Made by a program: the position numbers and the translations under genes
In this document: in pieces, positions 43,991-56,689 of the stretch
How the letters are laid out: each line of letters begins with the position of its first letter
Numbering within the stretch: the first letter of the stretch is position 1
Assembly: GCA_011037195.1 (NCBI GenBank)
Contig: JAAEAF010000638.1
Coordinates: forward strand, 119,822-183,821
Direction of reading: 5' to 3'
Length of the DNA: 64,000 nucleotides
Source of the DNA: Triatoma infestans
Taxonomy: Eukaryota; Arthropoda; Insecta; Hemiptera; Reduviidae
The notes under the pieces: generated by a model
Told to the model about the DNA's origin: nothing
What the model saw: the letters and a program-made list of their open reading frames with translations, nothing else
The model's database searches: none

Positions 43991-44900
43991 TTACCACTAC
44001 AAAAAAGTGAAATAGAAATCCAGATTGCATACAGGAAAACATAACTGCATGATTTTTACTGGCTATCAGAGTAACAAATTCCCTAATAATCTTTTAGACA
44101 TACACAATAAGTGAATTTGAGAAACGAATTTTTATTCATATTATTGGGTTTCTGCAAAATTAATGGCGTATTTTTGCATTCTTCAAAAATTTACCTTTTG
44201 ATTTTGAAATATATTCTAAACAAATATAGTTATAAATACCATCATTTTAACGCGAATTTCTTGCAAAATGTTTTCATGCTAATCACTTGCACTTATTTTA
44301 TATGGAAATGTGATGTTAAAACAAAAAGTAAATTCAAGAACCTTAATAAAACGACCTTTTTTTTTAGAAAAGCGTAACCTTCCAGCCAAGCCCCAGAACT
44401 TTTAAAGTTTGTACACCAAATTCAATGAAACCAGGATAGTGCTGCATGGAGAAAATCGCAGCAAACTGAAAATACTTTTCTTTTTTTCTTTTTTTTTAAA
44501 TGTATTAATAAAATATCCTAAGTTTGTTAATGAAACTTGACACCTCTGTCCCCCGTATACAGTACATTTAGAAAATTTACATAAATAGTTCCATCGTAGA
44601 GGAGGAAATTTATTACCCCCCCCCTCCCAAAATTACAATTGAAATCAATGAGATGTCCAACGTAAACAATGGTATGAATGAACTTTATTTATGACGAATT
44701 AAATCATCAATATAATAAATAATATGGATATTTTTGTGTAGTGGGGATTATAGCAGTGGGATATGGGTGACGTGAAGAGGGTGAGAAGGATTTTAGCATT
44801 AGAGTTCAACCAAAAAACAGTATACTGTCCACAGAACCACGCCCTAAAATAGTTTTATAGGGAAGTTTGAAGAGGTTCTGCCATTCAGTATACTAGGTAC

Positions 44901-44931
<31 letters not shown>

Positions 44932-46708
44932 GTGTGTGTGGAACAGAGAGAGAGGGAGAGATGGATAAGCAGCAAGCACCAAAAAGGCTGCTACTGGAAG
45001 GTTGTTTACACACCTACACACTGACCTTAGTGGACGGATTGAAAGTAATAGGTAGAGGGTGTGTATGAGCGTGTGTGTTGTGTATACATGACTAACACTC
45101 CAGGGAATTAGGGGTGGTATGATGACCCCCTTTTATATATATACGTCTTTCTCTGGATACTCACTCACTCACCAATACTGACTATATAAAATTAGGTCAG
45201 ACAGCGCCATTGGTTGTGTTCGAGTCCTCCACCCACAACAGAGAACCATACCGGACGACACAGTCACACACCACCAAACACAAATACACACACACACACA
45301 AAATTACGAATCGGAAAAGAAATAAAATAAAAATAAAAACGAGGTGGAAGTGAAATAAAATTTATACAACATAAACAAAGAGAAGAACATAGAGTTAAAA
45401 TATCGCATATACTCGTATATTGAATACATGTACCCTGAGTGTAAAACTGAACAAATATAGCAAATGTTTACTATACATAATTTATAAAAAATAAAAATAA
45501 ACTTCTTTAGAAATATCGATGGCATACGATGTTCAAACAAAATCACAGCAATGAGGTTCTCTCTCTCTGTCTGCATGTCTGTCTGACTCTCTCACTCTCT
45601 GGTGAATGATGATACAAGAATATCGGATATTAATATCACAAACAAATATAAGTAATGGCGAGCGAAATATTTAACTTGTTTTAGGAATATAGGTACTGAA
45701 TATAGATATACTTGGACTGAATATAGACCACTTGGCATAGCTACCATCAAGGACAAAAAATACTGATTGTGCAATTTGGAGGTAAACCTAACATCTCCAG
45801 CATTGCTAGAATCCATCTTAAATCTTTTTGAACAGAAAAATGTTATATAATGGAGTTGTTGAGGAGAGAAATTAGGTTTGATTAAATGAACGAGATATGA
45901 AGACACTAATATAATGTAGCTAAGTTTACACTAACTGCACTGGACTTTATAATGAAAATGATAGAATGAATGGTGAGAGTAAAGATATGACACGATGCGA
46001 TGTACAGTTGTATGGTTGTATCTGATAGATTCCTTTAGATAGATTCCCACTAGCTTATATACACAGGTTCTCCCACTCTAGCCTGCCTAAGTCAGAGAGT
46101 AGTCTCTGTTAACCAGAGAGGGCCTCTCTTCTCTCTGCAGCATCTTTGCGGTACTATTACATGTTACAAATAAAAGTGAGAGATTTATATATTACCGTTA
46201 GAATTTGAAGTTTAAATGTGTTAGTTAACCAAAAGAGACCAAATATTTAATCATGTTTGAAAAAAAAAATGATAATTTTAACTTTAAATATAAAAATTGA
46301 GATATATGTATAAGTTGAGGGTAAAACAAAAAAAAAAAAACAGTAATCTAGTAATCAATAAGAGCATTAAAGAAGCACGCAAGGGGGGAAAAAAAGGAGT
46401 TAAAAATATTAGATTTAAGTGTCATTAAGTAAAATTAAAAGTGACAGTTAATAGACGATTAATTGTTTTAAAGAAGAGAGCAGTCCCCAAGAGCCACTTT
46501 ATTAGGAGAGGGGGCAAGTTTACCTTGAGCTAACATTTAATTTCTTTAGCCAACACTACACCCACTCCTACAGACGATACCTGCAGAATATTCACGCCAG
46601 CTATTTAAAGGGCCACATTATTAAGAAATTAATCATAATTTCAATCTATTGCAGTGCATTTTCAACAAAAAAGTAACGTCTTTTTCTTTTGTTTAAATAT
46701 TAAAATGA
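43991..46708. other. No gene recognised
   Basis: 44390-44480 has weak reversed WR1 words (TTTGTACACCAAATTCAATG, AAAATCGCAGCAAACTG). A (GT)n lies at 44901-44928. CA/AC tracts lie at 45284-45301 and a CT patch at ~45557-45600. The minus frames 45304-45906 show no domain, though the longer one is hydrophobic at its end. Confidence 0.45.
44901..44928. repeat. (GT)n microsatellite
   Basis: Fourteen GT units, followed after TTTT by a shorter TG run. Confidence 0.95.
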
Positions 46709-46978
46709 TATCAGAGACATTTTGCGTGGTAGCCGGTTTCTTTTCGTGGGTCATCGATCAGTTTCAGGCGTTTGCTCATTAATGGATGTTTTGTTAAAAA
46801 GTGTGATAACATAAGACTTGCACAAAGCAAATTTACTTTATACACCTGTGATGTACACACTTTAGTTGATACACTCGTGACTCATAAAAACATCCTGATG
46901 ATGGGCGAATGCCCGAAACCTGTCGATGACTACGAAAAGAAGCAGGCTATCTTCGAAAATATCACTGATGCTTTCCAG
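46709..46978. mobile_element. Foldback element FB1 (copy 2)
   Basis: Same plan as 28803-29081: left arm ATCAGAGACATTTTGCGTGG, TCATCGATCAGTTTC, then ACTTGCACAAAGCAAATTTAC near the centre. The right arm has CATCCTGATGATGGGCGAAT and GAAGCAGGCTATCTTCG. The arms are more diverged than in copy 1. The ancestor's hammerhead-like motif is kept in the right arm. Confidence 0.8.
46891..46928 (+). ncRNA. Hammerhead-ribozyme-like motif (FB1 copy 2)
   Basis: CAUC, CUGAUGA, extra U, GGGC-GAAU-GCCC, GAAA, CCUGU, C17, GAUG. Stem I (CAUC/GAUG), both core boxes and stem II are kept although the surrounding arms have drifted. The stem-III palindrome is damaged (CCUG for CCGG). The stem II loop changed from GAAC to GAAU, and N7 from A to U, which is neutral for the fold. 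Cleavage would follow 46924. Confidence 0.45.
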
Positions 46979-47034
46979 CCACAAAGGACCCAACCACAAC
47001 AATTAAAATGATATAATTATTAAATGAAATAATT

Positions 47035-47090
47035 ATTATTTTATTTTTAACTTTTATTGAATATTTACAACTGCGCTATAGGCATAACAA
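47035..47090 (-). repeat. 3'-terminal fragment related to the 16-20 kb Jockey-type element
   Basis: TTTTTAACTTTTATTGAA then ATTTACAACTGCGCTATAGG matches the 3' tail at 16004-16042 (TTTTTACTTTTTATTTGCC, ATTTACAACTGTACTATGG). Only ~50 bp, a severely 5'-truncated insertion. Confidence 0.5.
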
Positions 47091-47234
47091 GCAAATAAGA
47101 TAAATAGCACAAGCAAGTAAGTGAGAAGTATGAATGCTGTCAGCAGGTATCTGGATATCATAAAGGAATCTCCAACTCTTTTGTTTTCAGTCAAAACCAG
47201 CAGCACGGAAATCTTGACTGAAGGTAGTTTTATA

Positions 47235-47540
47235 TCCTTCAGATTATCGTGAATTTTCTCAAAACCAGGACTTCACTGATTTTCTTTTAAACTTGGTATA
47301 CTTCGATAAACTTTTATTTGAACTATATCCCTATAAAAATTCAATTTAGAAGAATTCTTGAAAACAAAAATACATATTTTGAATTTTCTGATAATGAAAA
47401 CCAAATGCTGTTAGCGAATGGTCTGCATGTATATATTACCAAGATACCTCAAAAAAGAGAAATATCGCCAGAGTTTAAACATGATATTCTGTTTAGCTTC
47501 TATGTGGGGATGGTATGCAAATGTTCCAGCCATTTTTAGT
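47235..47540 (+). repeat. WR1 fragment, diverged
   Basis: Unit words in forward order (GTGAATTTTCTCAAAACC, GATTTTCTTTTAAACTTGG, CTTTTATTTGAAC), followed by GCTGTTAGCGAATGGTCTGC and GATATTCTGTTTAGCTTC from the first block. The order suggests two broken copies joined. Confidence 0.5.
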
Positions 47541-47796
47541 AGAATACACGGTTTTCCCAGCTTTAAGTAATAATAATAATAATAATATCAGCAACTAAGT
47601 GAAAATTGTGTAGGTGAACACGATTTTTTGTTTATATGTAAAAACATAACAATAATTTTAAACTTGGAATATAGCTTTCTTTTATTTTAATAAAATTATA
47701 ATAAAACAGATAAATAAAAGTAAAAATAAATGAATTGTTTCACTTATAAAATTATAAGAGGAAACTCTGGTAGTAAGAAAATTAAAAGAAAAAAAT

Positions 47797-48478
47797 CTGG
47801 TGTGAAACACTCACACAACTTTCTCTTACTCCAGTTCTCAAAATGATAATTGACAAATTTTATAGTTTGTGTACCAAATTTAATGAAATTCGTCGAAAAC
47901 TGAAAAAACTGTTCAGTAAAAGCGCACTTCCGGTTTACTAATTTTCTTGAAACTCGGAATTTCAGCCATCTATTTATTTCTAACTAATTATGTTTGGATG
48001 ATAGAATTGTATAATGAACTAGGATAGCACTTTGATGAAAATCTAACCCCCCCTCCCCTAAATAAAAAGCTTAAAAAATTTCCCAGAGAAATGTTTTAGA
48101 AAAGTTGTAGATCTTTGCATGTTTAGTAGTACGATAGTTTCAAAAAAATCGTCGGAGCCATTTTTGAGAAAATTGCGAAAAAGTGAATAAATCATTTAGT
48201 AAAGTGGTAAAGTAAACGCACTTCCGGTTATCCGATTTTTTTCAAACTCGGAATTTCAACAACATATTTAATTCTAATTAACATTATTTAGATGGCAGAA
48301 TTGTCTAATAAACTGAAATAGCACTTTAGATGGAAACTAAACCCCAAAAACCCCATTTTCCCCCAACTTCCGGTTGAGGAATTTTGACAGATAACGTAGT
48401 GTCAAATCCCATGGTGACACCTAAACGGAATATCAAGTTTCAACTTTCTACGGTTTTTCGTTTTTGAGCTATGTGTTC

Positions 48479-48513
<35 letters not shown>

Positions 48514-48640
48514 GACCATTTGCTAAAAACCACTTTTTTGGACTCAGGGGACCTCAAAACGGATATTTCCGGTGAAAACTCGATATCGAAAATTTGACAC
48601 GATTACAATACTTCGTCTTACTAGGAGTAAGAGAAAGTAA
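47797..48640 (-). mobile_element. WR1 repeat copy N (long form, complete)
   Basis: Reversed and well preserved: CTGGTGTGAAACACTCACAC, CTTTCTCTTACTCC, then three octamer sites (GCACTTCCGG near 47930 and 48220, AACTTCCGG near 48365), GACAGATAACG, TTCAACTTTCTACGG, a (CA)n, CTTTTTTGGACTCAGGGGAC, GAAAACTCGATATCG and CTTACTAGGAGTAAGAGAAA. The second unit is an imperfect copy of the first. Confidence 0.88.
48485..48512. repeat. (CA)n microsatellite inside WR1
   Basis: CA run at the WR1 position where other copies carry shorter TG/CA tracts, so it grew after insertion. Confidence 0.9.
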
Positions 48641-49218
48641 AAAGGAAAAAGAATAAAGTGTTGTCCTAAATATTGTGGACGCTCCTATTGGTAGGAGGGG
48701 GAGGCTACAAAATAACAAATATTTTTACAAGGGAAAAAAGAAGAAAAAAAAAACATTCCTTCGTCGTGTACAAGTTATAGAGTACTGTACACAACTGGAA
48801 TTACATACGCTGTCTTATACTGTACTTGTCCTTCTTGAAAGTAAAGTAAATACATTTTTCCTTTGTGTCGGTAGTTCCACTTTAGAAACAAGTCTAGAAA
48901 TGTTTTAATAAAAACCACATACTTTCCTTGTACCTTTAAAATGTATAGCTTTTCCAAAAAGAATAACAGGAAATTAACAGAAAAAGATGTAGTTAGACTA
49001 ATACTAATGTGTACCCCATGCAATTAACGAACTGATTAATTTTAATAATTTTAATATGAACAAAAAATAATAATAATAATAATAGCTTAGGAACGGCAAA
49101 CTTTCCCGCAAACAGTTGCGTTTATAATGGCCATTCAAGCCCAGGTCATGGGCACCAAATATTATAAAAGGCATATTATTAAGGGCGCTTACGGTGCCGC
49201 CAGAAACCTCAAACTAAT

Positions 49219-50095
49219 CACCATATTACTGGTGAATGTTCGGTTTTGGCCGCCAATGATTACACTAAGCGACACAACAATGTCGCCAGAATTGTTCATC
49301 GAAAACTGACAATTAGATGTGGTTTTTTAGAAGCCATGGCTGTACCTACTATAAGTATAATCCATCTCCAATGCTGGAGGACAGTAGATACCACCTATAT
49401 TACGACAAATCTGTTATAACTGACAGGAATGTGAGTCATAATACTAGATAATCTAAAAAGTGTGTTTCGTCGAGAAGTCTGGATAGCGTGGCGAGCGGTG
49501 ATTTCTTGGTTCCACGATGGTTACAACTCTTGCTCGTTCTGTTGACTATTTATGGCTTTTGACGTTGCTTGAAAGCTAATCTTGCACTTAGTTAAATTGG
49601 ATATTTTAAAATGCTTCTTGAAATATGATTAAAGGCTGATTTCGCTTCTTCGCTTGTTGTTTGAAGATGTTTGAAAGCTGACTGAAGACTGATGTTACTT
49701 CGCTCCATACTACCACTAACTGGCAATTAAACGTGTTTCTTAGGAGCCCTGGCTGCACCTACTATAAGTATAATCCATCCCCAGTGCTGCAGGACAGTAG
49801 ATACCGCTTATATTATGACAAGTCTGTTATAACTGACAGGAATGTGAGTCATAATAGGCTAGATATCATCCTTGAAGATAAATTAAGGAAGGAAGTTAAA
49901 CTTATAGACACACCAAACATTCAATACTGCTAAGGAGAAGCTAAGAAAGTATGTCGAGCTTGGGGAAGAAATTACGAGAATATGGAGGCCAGAGAGAGTC
50001 ATGGTTGTTCCTCTTGTAATTTCCAAGACTGGAATTGTCCCCAAATGCATGATGGTATCAAGCTTCTCAATATTCATCCCAGATTAACCCCTATA
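49219..50095 (+). pseudogene. C-terminus of an endonuclease-tailed non-LTR retroelement, rearranged
   Basis: 49219-49330 reads HHITGECSVLAANDYTKRHN and VARIVHRKL, the zinc-loop and helix at the end of many animal reverse transcriptase proteins. 49733-49933 then reads YYKYNPSPVLQDSRYRLYYD, SVITDRNVSHNRLDIILED and VKLID, a block like RPD-x(12-14)-(D/E) of restriction-like endonucleases, with Pro of RPD changed to Leu. 49940-50075 has EKLRKYVELGEEITRIW and VVPLVISKTG in another frame. A ~120-bp block is present twice, at 49326-49445 and 49739-49858, separated by unrelated sequence. Similarity to a restriction-like-endonuclease type is an inference from motif order. Confidence 0.62.
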
Positions 50096-53061
50096 AATGG
50101 CTGTCATTTTGGATACATGCCGCATTGTGCGGTTATTCTTAAATAATCAATAAAAGTGTTCTTGGTATAACTCTCACCTTTCTTCCAAAAAGAATGCCAG
50201 CATTAGCTGAGAAAAAATAAATAATAATAACAATAAAAATTATAATAATAAAAAACTAAGAGTGAATATATTTATTAGGGCAAACGTATTTATTGACGAG
50301 AAAGCTGGTATGAATGGTTTGGTTAGATCAGAAAGAAAATTTATAAAAATATTTCAACCCTCTTTAGGTTTAGTTCATTTTAAGATTGGTACAGCATAGG
50401 GTGTTCAGGAACCTTATTTTGTTAAAAGTGGTGCACACCCAGTTAGAACAATCCCATAAAAATGTTAACAGGCCCCTATTCTGATGGCAATTAGTATACC
50501 TCACTTTGAAGAAAGTAGCTGAAGCAGTTTCTGGAAAAATCAACTTTACTAGAACAATTCATTCACACAGATCACTAACCCAAGAATGTGAAGTTAGTAC
50601 AGCAAATTTAGAAAATCGCAAAAGTTTGAAAACAGATGAACTTGCGGTTGATGGATGTTAAACTTTTCCAGAAAAATACTCGAACGGAACAAAACACAAC
50701 CACCAACACACCATTTTCTATAAAAAAAAACATATGTATTTTTCATATTCCAGGAAGTTAATGTATTTCCGTTGAAAAAACTCCTACTTTAAATACTGAC
50801 ACGATTGCAATATTATGCTCTTAAGGGCGTGAGGGGAAAATAAGAAAATGCAATAAACATACAACAATAATTTGGGAATATAAGTGAGTGGGTTACAAGA
50901 GAGAACAGCATAGTGAGGGAAGATGACCTAGTATCATGAAATAAAATATCTAGGATGTTGTTGTTTCCGTCAATATGCATCGTTAATATCGGCCTTGCTC
51001 GTTATCTATATGCCAATGACAACAACTAAAAACATAACGAATATTCAAGGAAGTATATATATGGTCTGTAACAAAACATGTATATGAGTGCAGGTCATAT
51101 TCTTTAGATTTTGCACAGAAGTATATACAAATTAGTAATGAACACTTAACAGACTGTAAATATTTACTCTATTGAGTCATACCCGTTATATCCCTATAAT
51201 ATAACCTTGTCACTACTGTTTATGTACAAAAATATGGCGACATTTAGACCAACTAGTTATGGCGTAGTCCTCAACCACAACACTCCCTCTACCCACGTTC
51301 ATCATCAATCTATCTTATACGGCTGCTGCTTAATATATAGCAAACTACTTTTACTTTTCCACTTCAAAAGAGATATTGTTAATTTATTTATATTGGCGTA
51401 AAAATCAGTCAAATTTAGCTTAATTAAGATAAATAGCGAGCTGAAATTTATCTATGGTAAAAAATAGGTTAGAAACGGAGAAAAAATGGAAAAAACCTTT
51501 CACTAACAGATGATTTTCACAGAAATCACACATCGGTTATTACGGATACCGAAAGTAGCTACTTAGAGTACAAACAATACATTCATTACCAACAATTAAA
51601 TGAGTTGTAAAAAAAAAAAGAAATCCAAATTTGAACAAAATTAATAAATTGTAGAGAAAGTTGTGTGGGCGTTTTATATAATCCGTTATTCTTTTATTCT
51701 CTCTGATTTATTTGAATAGGATATTCAAATGGTTAGCTGGCTGTGAGCCCATTTTGACCCCAAGGTATGGGGGACCCGGTCATTGGCAATTAACAGTGAA
51801 ATTACACAGACTCTATAATCTTGTAATTTATGGCCTGAAATAATATGGCCGTCGAAGGATGAGAAATTCATTTATTACAATTTGTATAATCTCCTATTTG
51901 CTATGATCATAATAGGGTTTCAAAATTATGCTCTTACCTTGCATTTAAAAAGATTCTCTGAAATGTGACAAAAGATATTTGAAGCTATTTACTTAATAAC
52001 GAAAACTCACTTGAGGTTTATTAAGAAAACTCCGCTTAACTTGGGGAGCCGTAACTAAAGTTTCGATCAAAGTTTGGTCTATCGGGATTGCGGCTTTACT
52101 AATTTTTTTTTTATTTCAGTTCCGCATGTTTTTAGAATGTGTTGGGTCCATTACCTTTTATTTGAAACAATTTTCCCAGGTCCCCAGTAAAATTTCTGAT
52201 TAATAATACACTATATGGTTCCACCGCGCCCAAAAGAGTTTAATAAGAATCGAGAGTGGAACTTTATTCAATGGATTTTCAATGGGTTTGACCGTTTTAT
52301 CGGAATGATTTCATCAATTTTCTCCTTTATGCTTAGAATGGTTGCTATACACACACACACATATAAAACTATCACCTCTATTTGTAACATCGTACCGGAA
52401 AAATGGATATCCAGGGGATTTTGGGGAAATCTATGATGTTAGAGTTTACGTTTTATTTGAGTTCGAGGTTTGATCTGGGCTCTATCTTCTAGACTAGATC
52501 ACAATGAAATCAATCACATTCCACTGCTACCGATAAATATGGTAACTAACATGTACCCCCATCATTACTACTAAATTTATGTTCAAGCATTTAAACTTTA
52601 GAGTAAAAATTTCTGGTTTGAAGTTTTCAATTTTATAAATGGTTAAGAGCGGAAGGTGAAATTCTTGTGTGTAGCAGAGTATTTTAAATCTTCTGTAATG
52701 AATGTATTGGAACAGAGGAGACAAACTTAGGCTCAGATGAGTCGGACTAACTGAGTACAGTTTATATTTGTGAAAGCATAAGCACTACAAGGACTTAACA
52801 TTGAATAATGTACAGTGAGAGTGTGGTAGCGTAATGAAAGAAAGATAGACTAACAGGCAGAATGTCGGTGTGAGAACGATGGTCGTTGAACGTTGATAAT
52901 TCTATTCGCGGTCAGGCGTCCTTTTTAAACGAGCGGCTGGACTAGCCCTAACTCTCTTTAACTTCTCCTTCCATTGTTCAAATACCGCTCCTTAGATTGC
53001 AACCTTTAAGAGCTAGGAGACATGTCATAGCGATCTACATTTTCATTTAATTGAAATCCCT
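50096..53061. other. No gene; diverged WR1 pieces
   Basis: 50640-50850 (CTTGCGGTTGATGGATG, TTCCGTTGAAAAAACTCC, ACACGATTGCAATATTATGC) and 52060-52460 (TTTATTTGAAACAATTTTCC and similar) resemble old WR1 copies. A TA tract lies near 51053-51061. Frames show no domain. Confidence 0.45.
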
Positions 53062-53135
53062 AATGTGTTGGCTTAATGGCTAGCGCATTCGACTTTGGTT
53101 TGGCGAATTCAGGGTTCGAATTTTGTGAGGGCAAA
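53062..53135 (+). mobile_element. tRNA-like SINE head
   Basis: TGTGTTGGCTTAATGGCTAG holds an A-box-like element and GGGTTCGAATTTTG a B-box-like one ~35 bp later. Anticodon and acceptor stems do not form, so it is a SINE head or tRNA pseudogene, not a tRNA gene. The continuing GAGGGCAAAGACGGG body may belong to it. Confidence 0.5.
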
Positions 53136-53705
53136 GACGGGTTGACTCAGTATTATGAGGAAAAGTGGAGAGTTTCATTTAGTAGCGAACCTAGATGGCG
53201 TAGGCCAGAAATAAATGGCGGTAGAAACCGTTGCATGCTTACCACAAGCTCCCCCTCCATTTAATTTTCAATTCAATGATTCCAGTTTAATACCGATGGA
53301 TATTAAAAAATAATACAGTTAGTCTAAAATATCGCAATATTGTAATCTGAAAAGAAAATTCTGTGAAAGTTTTTCACAAGAAAATCTCAAGTCATTTTTT
53401 TTTCACTAAAAATAGAAATGGAGTGGAGATTCAATATGAAAAATTAAAGTTTTTCTTACTCAAGGTGAAAAAAAAATGAGCTTTGGGACAGAAGGTTAGA
53501 TATCGATAATTTATTTTTGCGGACCATGACAGTAGTCTAATATTTATCTGGTTGGTTCAAACTAGTAAACTCAACAACCGTCAGCAATATCACTACATTC
53601 ACCACCCGTCTTTTCTATTTAATATTTAATAAACTTCTTTGGGTCACTGGTTCCCCGGCAATACTAACTGCCAAGGTTGACAACTCTCAGCAGCCTATCC
53701 GTCCC

Positions 53706-53939
53706 ATGGGAAATTCCATTCTTTCCTTTAATACCTTTACTAGTTTGGCAAAGTCAATGTATAAGAGGAGAAGAAGAAGAGAATCCGAAGGCGGTGATGA
53801 TGAAGCTAGAAGTGGAACATCGGCTGGAGAAAAGTTCACGGTCATTTTACCGCCTCCACGTAAGGTTGTGTTGGTGGTGCTGTTGCTGATTCTGCCTACA
53901 ACATTTATTGTATATACACAGAATGGAATTGGGATTTAG
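53706..53939 (+). CDS. Possible first exon: basic N-terminus plus transmembrane segment
   Basis: A 77-residue frame: MGNSILSFNTFTSLAKS, then a strongly basic YKRRRRRE stretch, an acidic linker (SEGGDDEARS), PPPRK, and the hydrophobic VVLVVLLLILPTTFIVYT, ending NGIGI. Positive charges before a single ~17-residue hydrophobic helix suggest a type II membrane protein with its N-terminus in the cytosol. Local GC is higher than the surroundings. It may end by splicing rather than at the TAG. There is no homologue I recognise, so a chance frame is a real alternative. Confidence 0.28.
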   Translation: MGNSILSFNTFTSLAKSMYKRRRRRESEGGDDEARSGTSAGEKFTVILPPPRKVVLVVLLLILPTTFIVYTQNGIGI

Positions 53940-56689
53940 AGAGGAGAAGAATTACAACTTGATTAGTATTTATTGAAGACCATTTTAGATTACTGTAGAG
54001 CAGTATCAGCTAAATTTAGATACTATTCAACTAAATTAGGTGCTTTAAAGAATATATTATCAGGTGATTTAAGGTAGAACATAATATAAAATAAAATACC
54101 AACAACTCAGAGAAATAATCTGGTCTACAACTATATATACATATATATATTTTACTTTTTCAATAATATAACGTTAATTCATTTCAACAATTTTGACACC
54201 AACTTCTTTATTTAAAGAAATACATTAATACTTGTCAATACATGTATAAATACAATGGTGCAATCGTACAATTAAAACATTAAATTAAAAATAGTTAACA
54301 CAATTATAATGTTATGAAATAATTATTCCAAAATTTATTTAGGAAAAACAAAAAAAAACAAAACAAAAGTAAACACTATTTTGAATGAATGTCGAAAACT
54401 AGCGCTCTAAACGCTAATTTCACGTTATTAAAACGAAAAATATTTGAATTGAGCTAATTTATTGACTTTAGTGAGCTATATAACGTTACTTTCTAACTTG
54501 TTTAACAAATAGTATTTAAAAATTCTGGTTCGTGTAATTTTATGAATTGCAGAAATAAACTACTTTTATTACGTACAAGTGAAATTGGCAATGTTCCCAC
54601 ATGTTTCACCACCGTATCGCTGACGTCATAACATAGAGAACTGGGACAACCGGCGATGGCTACAGACCAAACGGAGTAATCAACAGCGACATGGCATGTG
54701 TGTGTGTGTGTTAGAAGGAACTTTCGATGGGTGTAGAACTCTCAATGGATCTGTTTTTTATTGCTTAGAAGAATCAGGTGTACTGTTGTTGTGTTCTTAC
54801 ATTTCTGGGACTGATCCAAGATTCCGTAACTATATTCAGATAAGAATTTCAGTGTGGACTAAATTGGGAATCATCGCGGAAAGAAAATATAATAAAATAA
54901 ATTCTTAAAGAAAATCATCTCCAAATTAAATCCTCCCTCCCCCATAAAATACATTTCAAGATTTATTCGTGCGAATTTTCTTTAAAATCCGTTTTTCATT
55001 TTTTTTTTACTTTCTCTGCTTGTCAATTTTTGAAATTGGGTTCCTACCGAAAACCATATTTTGTAGTCTTTTAAAAATGGAAAAAAAAAAGAAGTTACAG
55101 CCAATAGTCTGCATGTGCTTAAAAGCTCCCCTCTCTCTTTCTGTATGTGTGAGTGTATTTGTAATTAGAGAGAGAAAACTAAATATAACAAAAACGAAAA
55201 ATCACAGGCAGCATAAACTTCATTTTCTTCATTAGACACGAAAGTTTCGATGAGAATCCATCAACTAAAAGTCTGTTTTACTGATACTTTTGCCAGCTAT
55301 TTTATTGCGAACAGTTCTAATGATTTCGTTTAAACTTCGTATAGAGTAAGACATAAGGGCTTATCAGATTTATTTAAAACATTTTGTTAGAAAAATTAAT
55401 TGCTGAGAGTTCTAGGGAACAGTAGCATTAATCTTTCCTTTAAACTACCATTTCAGTACAAATTATGGTTATCTCAAATATAAACCATTAATCTATAAAA
55501 AATAGCATTGCTAAAATTAAAAATTTAATAAATTGGTTAACTATAATTGTGACTTTACAAAATTTGATTATAAGTTTTTGATGAATTTTCTTGAAAAATC
55601 ACTTCAACGATTTTCTTTAATCTTAGAATGCTAACTGTCCGGATATAAACCAATTATTTGCAAACAATTCCCGGAAAAAAGGGAACAATTCCCGAATTAT
55701 TTTAGGGGTAATCTATAGCATTAGATTTCAAGCATGTGGATTTGATCAGGGCGCTCTCTTCTGTACTACAATATAATTAAGTGTTTAGGAAAAATTCCTA
55801 GTTTGATGAAAAGTTTCCAATTGTGATTGCATTAACTGCAGTCAGTGAGAATCGTATGAATGGAAGAAATTCACACTAAAGTTATGGAAAATGTGAGCAT
55901 ATAAAAATTAATTCCAATCATTCATACTGACACTGTCTGTCATTATGCCCTGACTTTGTATTGTGCAACAGACGATCCCATGACCAAATACCCAAAACTA
56001 GTAGTTATAAATGAAGTAGGCTTTAAACAAGAAAAAAAACATTGAAGGAAATAAGTATTGCGTGCAAATAGAATTCTGTGAGCACAGTGAGGAGGGAAGT
56101 GCAGTTCACTGGCCGAAAACAGACGACTATAGACGACAAAATGCATACTCTTATGTTTTAAATATTAAAATGTGTAATTCTGTTGCAACCACAAAACGTT
56201 TAATTTTTTTAAAAATAACAAAACTAGTTATGCAAAATCAGCAAAAGAGCAATGCATATTAATAAACCTCTCATATAAAGAACTGCATACGGTGTGATGA
56301 TGAAATACAATTTTTTATGATAGTCATCTGTGGTCAAATGGTGTCATTAGCCTTCCGCTATTATTAGATGCTTTAAGATTTTTCTAAACAAGAATACTAA
56401 GTCGTAAAACTGCTCAAAGAATAGCAAGAAAGATTGGCTGCCATAATGAGCATTGACACTTATTTCTCCACTTCCAACTGAAAAATTTTTCCCATTTTTG
56501 TAAGTTTTACAACACTATTAATTGCTCCTGATACCAAATATAGAACGGTGGATTCTTATAACAGACACTGAATCTTTTATAACTCACAGCTCTTATAAAA
56601 ACGTTCACTAATCAACTTACTTGGGCAAAAAATAAAAATAAAAATGATTTGTGTAGAATTTTGAAAAATGTCTAGTGTTTATCCATCAT
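53940..56689. other. No gene; old WR1-like tract
   Basis: 55010-55860 follows WR1 order in forward sense with strong divergence (ACTTTCTCTGCTTGTC, GGGTTCCTACCGAAAACC, TTTATTTAAAACATTTTG, GATTGCATTAACTGCAGTC). 55925-56120 may be a decayed FB1-like unit (ATAAATGAAGTAGGCT). The rest is AT-rich. No domain on either strand. Confidence 0.45.

Noticed and set aside
45592..45906. 104-residue minus frame with a hydrophobic end
   Set aside because: It starts without a convincing ATG context and shows no recognisable domain. Chance is the simpler explanation.
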